A stretch of DNA of 64,000 bases, taken from Cavia porcellus (Eukaryota; Chordata; Mammalia; Rodentia; Caviidae). The stretch is taken from NCBI RefSeq assembly GCF_034190915.1, contig NW_026947485.1, forward strand, positions 30,207,519 to 30,271,518. The letters run 5' to 3'. Of the stretch, positions 60,440 through 64,000 are shown in pieces. A program made the translations under genes and the position numbers. Within the stretch, counting starts at the first letter, position 1; every line of letters begins with the position of its first letter. Under the pieces are notes generated by a model. That model had not been told where the DNA came from. It was given only the letters and a program-made list of their open reading frames with translations, and did no database searches.

Positions 60440-61995
60440 ATGAAGCATATAGGTGACAAGATCTCCTCCTGCCTTTCATGATCCTTTCTCTCTTTATGAA
60501 CTGGCACTCATGCACTGTGAATTCTAAGAGTTAATTTAAATTCTATGCATTCTGATCTAATCTAATTACTAAATAAACAGGCCTGCAATTTAGAAATTAA
60601 TAATTTTTAAAAGGTCACTAGGCATTCTTAGTAACAATCTCAGACAATAAACACATCTTATAGTTTGGAAATTATAGAAAGAAAAAAATGAACTTTTCCC
60701 AAGTTTGGCTGGAGGACCTTTTTGCTCTGGCATAAGGGTAAACAGCGTATTTCTTTCTGCCAGTGGGAGTGACAGCTTAAGAGGCAGACCCACTGTCATA
60801 CTTGTAAATCAGGCTGCCACTTGTTTTTGTGACTGCTGAAACCTTATTTTCACTTTAATGAGAAGCTGTCCCACATGTTTAGAACGTAGCAGGACAATCT
60901 CTGAAGCAACATAACTGACTCTGTGCTTCCTATCTTTCAAGCTGGGTCTGAAGTTCAACCCAAGAAAACTAGAAGCTTCCCACACTGGAGTTTGGGTAAG
61001 ATGGGCTAAGGACAGACAAGGGTCAGGGCAGGTAAGGAGGCAGTAATACCACAAGTGGGCCTGTTCTTTGCTCCAAACCTGTACCCCACACCTATCTGCA
61101 CCCCACACATACCTGCTACTGTCTTCCTCTGTACCTCTCTGGCCTCCAACCTCATGTCAGTCGTTCTCTTCTGGGTTCCCCTCCATCTTGAAACAAAGGT
61201 GGGTTGCCCAACCATTGCAGATTGGTCCTTAATGCCTTCATCTCTATTTTCTTGTAAGTTGAATTTAACTAAGTATGAATTGTATCACTTAACCTAACTA
61301 GACAGTGGGCATTACTTTTTCATTTTTATCCTTAGGAATGTTGACTTTTATCCTAATGAAATGTCAACTAGTGAAAATGAAGAGATTGAACAGTCATTGC
61401 CATGAACCATTTATGATGATATAAAAAACATTTCCAAAGAATCCAAAAGAAGACCAGACACATGAAGCCTGGTGAGGACTAGCAACGTGTCAGAGGACCA
61501 CGGCAGCAGGGCTTGGATGGCAGCAAACCGTTCTGATTACACATGAGATAAGGGTCAACCATTTTCCCAACATCTGTAAACCTCTCTAGGCTCCACAGCC
61601 ATCTGAAGAATGGAACCCCTGAAAGATGACAAAAGGAGAGGATACCCCACTGATGAGCATTGACAACTAAGAATCTGAGATCTGAGGCTTACTGTTAAGG
61701 GACTACATGCCACCCCACACCCCAACTATGTGTCAGCACTGTCCTGAGGACTTGACAGAAACTCCTCTTTCTGTCAGATACCACACAGTAATAGTTTACC
61801 TCTTTCCTTCCTGATTTAGAAAAACCCTACTTTTTGAACTTAAGGCTATGACATTGTACATTTTTTCTCAAGTCAGCTAGTCTGCATGCATAAAGAATAG
61901 CAATGCCTCTCTGAATATGTTCCTTTACTTGACTTTCTGAAATAAAACATTTCAAAATACATTTTAAATTGTTTTATGTTCTCCTCCTCCAAGAT

Positions 61996-61998
<3 letters not shown>
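60440..61998. other. Intronic sequence, nothing recognised
   Basis: AATAAA occurs at about 61941 but no transcript or retrocopy could be identified around it. Confidence 0.4.

Positions 61999-62070
<72 letters not shown>
61999..62070 (+). repeat. (AC)n(AG)n compound microsatellite
   Basis: About 21 AC units followed directly by about 14 AG units. Confidence 0.98.
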
Positions 62071-62072
<2 letters not shown>

Positions 62073-62079
62073 TGAGTGT

Positions 62080-62829
62080 TTATACAGTAGCTTATTTAAA
62101 TGACTTGATGCAGTGTACTAGAAAATTTGCAAGATTAAACTAGGTTTTTGTTTTCTGTGGCCCAACCTAGAAGACTTTGTCCATAGGGGGCCCCACTGCC
62201 TTTAATACAAACAACAGGGAGAAAAATATTTTGAAATACAAAGATATTCTTTCAGATTCTTTTGTGATCAAATAAGTATATCTATTACTTGTTATTTTAA
62301 GTGTTAGCAGACAGCCTTTCAGGTGGTCAGCTGCAAATGAAACCTAGAAAGTTTGAAAGAAGGTAACATATGTAAGCATCACAGTCACAATATCTTATAT
62401 AGAAGACATTTGCATTATACCTAATCTTGTCTCCTTTCACGAAGGATTTACAGAAGAGATGGACTTGTCTTTAATTCACAGTTGAGAAAATAGAAGTCAA
62501 ATCATGTACGTGACCTACATATAGGTATACAATTGTGGAATCTGAACCCAAGTCTTTTGAATTCAAATGTCACAGTCTTCCTAGAAAAGACACAAACACC
62601 ACCATCATTTTCCTTAACAGAAACACAGAACAGGATGAAATATCAAAAGAGAAAACCTGTGTCTTTGCTCAGGAAGGAATTTGTTATTGAATGAAAGGTA
62701 AACATGCCATAGCCTCTGCAAACAAAGTGAGACTTTTTACTAGCCTGCGTATTAATGAATTATCACCTCAGCTGCTAAGGCAAGGGAGCTTTCAACATGA
62801 AACTCAGCACAGGGAGGCAGGCTAATTTC

Positions 62830-62878
<49 letters not shown>

Positions 62879-64000
62879 CAGAGAGATAGGCCCAATTTGT
62901 CTGTGGAAGAGTTGAAAGAGATCAGCAGGCATTAATTTCAAGCAAGCAAGCAAAAAGAAAAGCATAAAAAATGAGAAATTTAAAAAAGATATCACCAAAA
63001 ATAATTTCAGAAAATATTTTTGGAGAGAATAACAAACTCCTAAAGGCAAATGAGCACGCAGTTAAGGTGTAACTTTCCTCCTCCTAATTGCTGATTGCAG
63101 GAGAAAGGTTCTTGCTCCTTCATTTATTGTGAGGAGCGGTAGAACCAAGGCATCAGGATGAAAGATGAGGTACACAGAGACAAACTATTATTATTATTAT
63201 GCACTAGTTAATGAGTACATAGAAAAACCAGAAAATATATAACTAATAGTTTCAAGTTTTCAGAACCCATCAAAACTTTCAACTTTCCTAAGCAATTCTC
63301 AGTTCATAAGACGATAGCAACTGAAACTCTTCTACTACACTATAGACATGCATGACAATAAACACAAGAAAATAAAGGAGAATACTTTAAATGTAGTGCA
63401 AAATATAATATCTATAACTGGTGCCTTTTTGATAATCCAAGAGGAAGGCCATTTTTTCTTCTTCCAATACAACACACTGAAAGTCAAATTGAACCACTCT
63501 ATTAAATGATATGAGGTGATCACTCAGGTCCCTTACAACTTCACTCACTAAGCTGCACTGGTTTGTCTTTATGCACTTGTACGCACGCAGTAACTATGAG
63601 GGAAATTAAAACTAAATAATACCTACTACCCCCAAATGAGTCATTCTGGCATGCACCTCTTTGCAATAATTATGATTCCACTATAAACTAAAGTCTCCTG
63701 GGACAGCAGCCCTTCCTTCCTAGAATGAACCCTAGCTTAGAGTCAGCTTAATACATATTAACAAGCCACTTACATAGAAAGAAACAAATCTATCAGACTT
63801 CTATAGTAAATTTTTTATTGGGTCCCATAGGATTATCAGGGACATTCATATTACACAAGAATACCAGTAGCATAAAGTTCTGCTTTTGCTTATTCCTCAC
63901 CCACTGTCATAGTCCCCATTCATTTTGCAGGAATGATCAGAATGCAAACACAAATGGTGAACAAACACAGCCCTACTCTACTCTGCAGGTAGCTTTGGAC
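62080..64000. other. Intronic sequence with a TG microsatellite
   Basis: Apart from the (TG)22 run and an ATT repeat near 63186-63200, nothing recognised. Confidence 0.45.
62833..62876 (+). repeat. (TG)22 microsatellite
   Basis: Uninterrupted TG run of 44 bases. Confidence 0.98.

Larger units (their letters stand above)
20320..64000 (-). other. JAZF1: JAZF1 intron 1 (partial)
   Basis: This interval precedes the exon 2 acceptor in transcript direction and continues beyond the right edge. The first zinc-finger exon and a promoter CpG island are not present. The only CpG-rich block, about 48960-49420, belongs to the LINE-1-type insertion. In human JAZF1 this intron contains variants associated with type 2 diabetes; that is established knowledge of the gene, not of this sequence. 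Confidence 0.85.

Noticed and set aside
1..64000. CRISPR array, operon or prokaryotic element
   Set aside because: No regularly spaced short direct repeats with unique spacers; SINE content and spliced exon show mammalian nuclear DNA.

Overview
The window is mammalian nuclear DNA: AT-rich, no operons, and dense in interspersed repeats. B1 (7SL-derived) SINEs, tRNA-type ID SINEs, B1-ID composites and ERVL-MaLR LTRs indicate a rodent. Three B1 copies carry the internal ~29-bp duplication known from mouse-related rodents, while no B2 or B4 SINE was seen, which argues against mouse or rat. A beaver-like (castorimorph) rodent is my best guess; this is inference, not proof.

The one protein-coding exon of a host gene is a 73-nt exon on the minus strand at 20247-20319. 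It has a clean AG acceptor and GT donor and encodes the JAZF1 segment beginning TDPRVLEKQELQQ. I recognise it as JAZF1 exon 2. Positions 20320-64000 are therefore part of the long intron 1 (exon 1 lies beyond the right edge), and 1-20246 are part of intron 2 (exon 3 lies beyond the left edge). The other short open frames look like chance frames or repeat-derived sequence.

The most notable insertion is at 48417-51887 on the + strand, antisense to JAZF1. It is a LINE-1-related element with a CpG-rich 5' UTR, an intact 350-codon ORF1, no ORF2, a 1.3-kb A+T-rich 3' region, AATAAA, a 17-A tail and a perfect 17-bp target-site duplication. This is the layout of a half-L1 (HAL1) element. It landed inside an older MaLR-like LTR (48293-52170). 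Its 3' region consists of diverged ~150-bp modules. The same modules occur in two older minus-strand fragments at 16880-17300 and 30967-31790, the latter nested in a second LTR.

Layout: 1-8.3 kb holds MIR, ID, B1, a B1-ID composite and several old L1M 3'-end fragments. 8.6-16 kb is mostly unassigned sequence with L2 and MIR pieces. 16-18.5 kb holds B1 copies and an old L1 3' UTR. 18.5-22.3 kb surrounds the JAZF1 exon and is repeat-poor. 22.3-33.6 kb holds ID, MaLR LTRs, B1, L2 and MIR. 36.8-47.4 kb holds ID, B1-ID and L2. 48.3-52.2 kb is the LTR plus half-L1 composite. 52.2-64 kb holds L2, MIR, ID and B1 fragments and long dinucleotide microsatellites.
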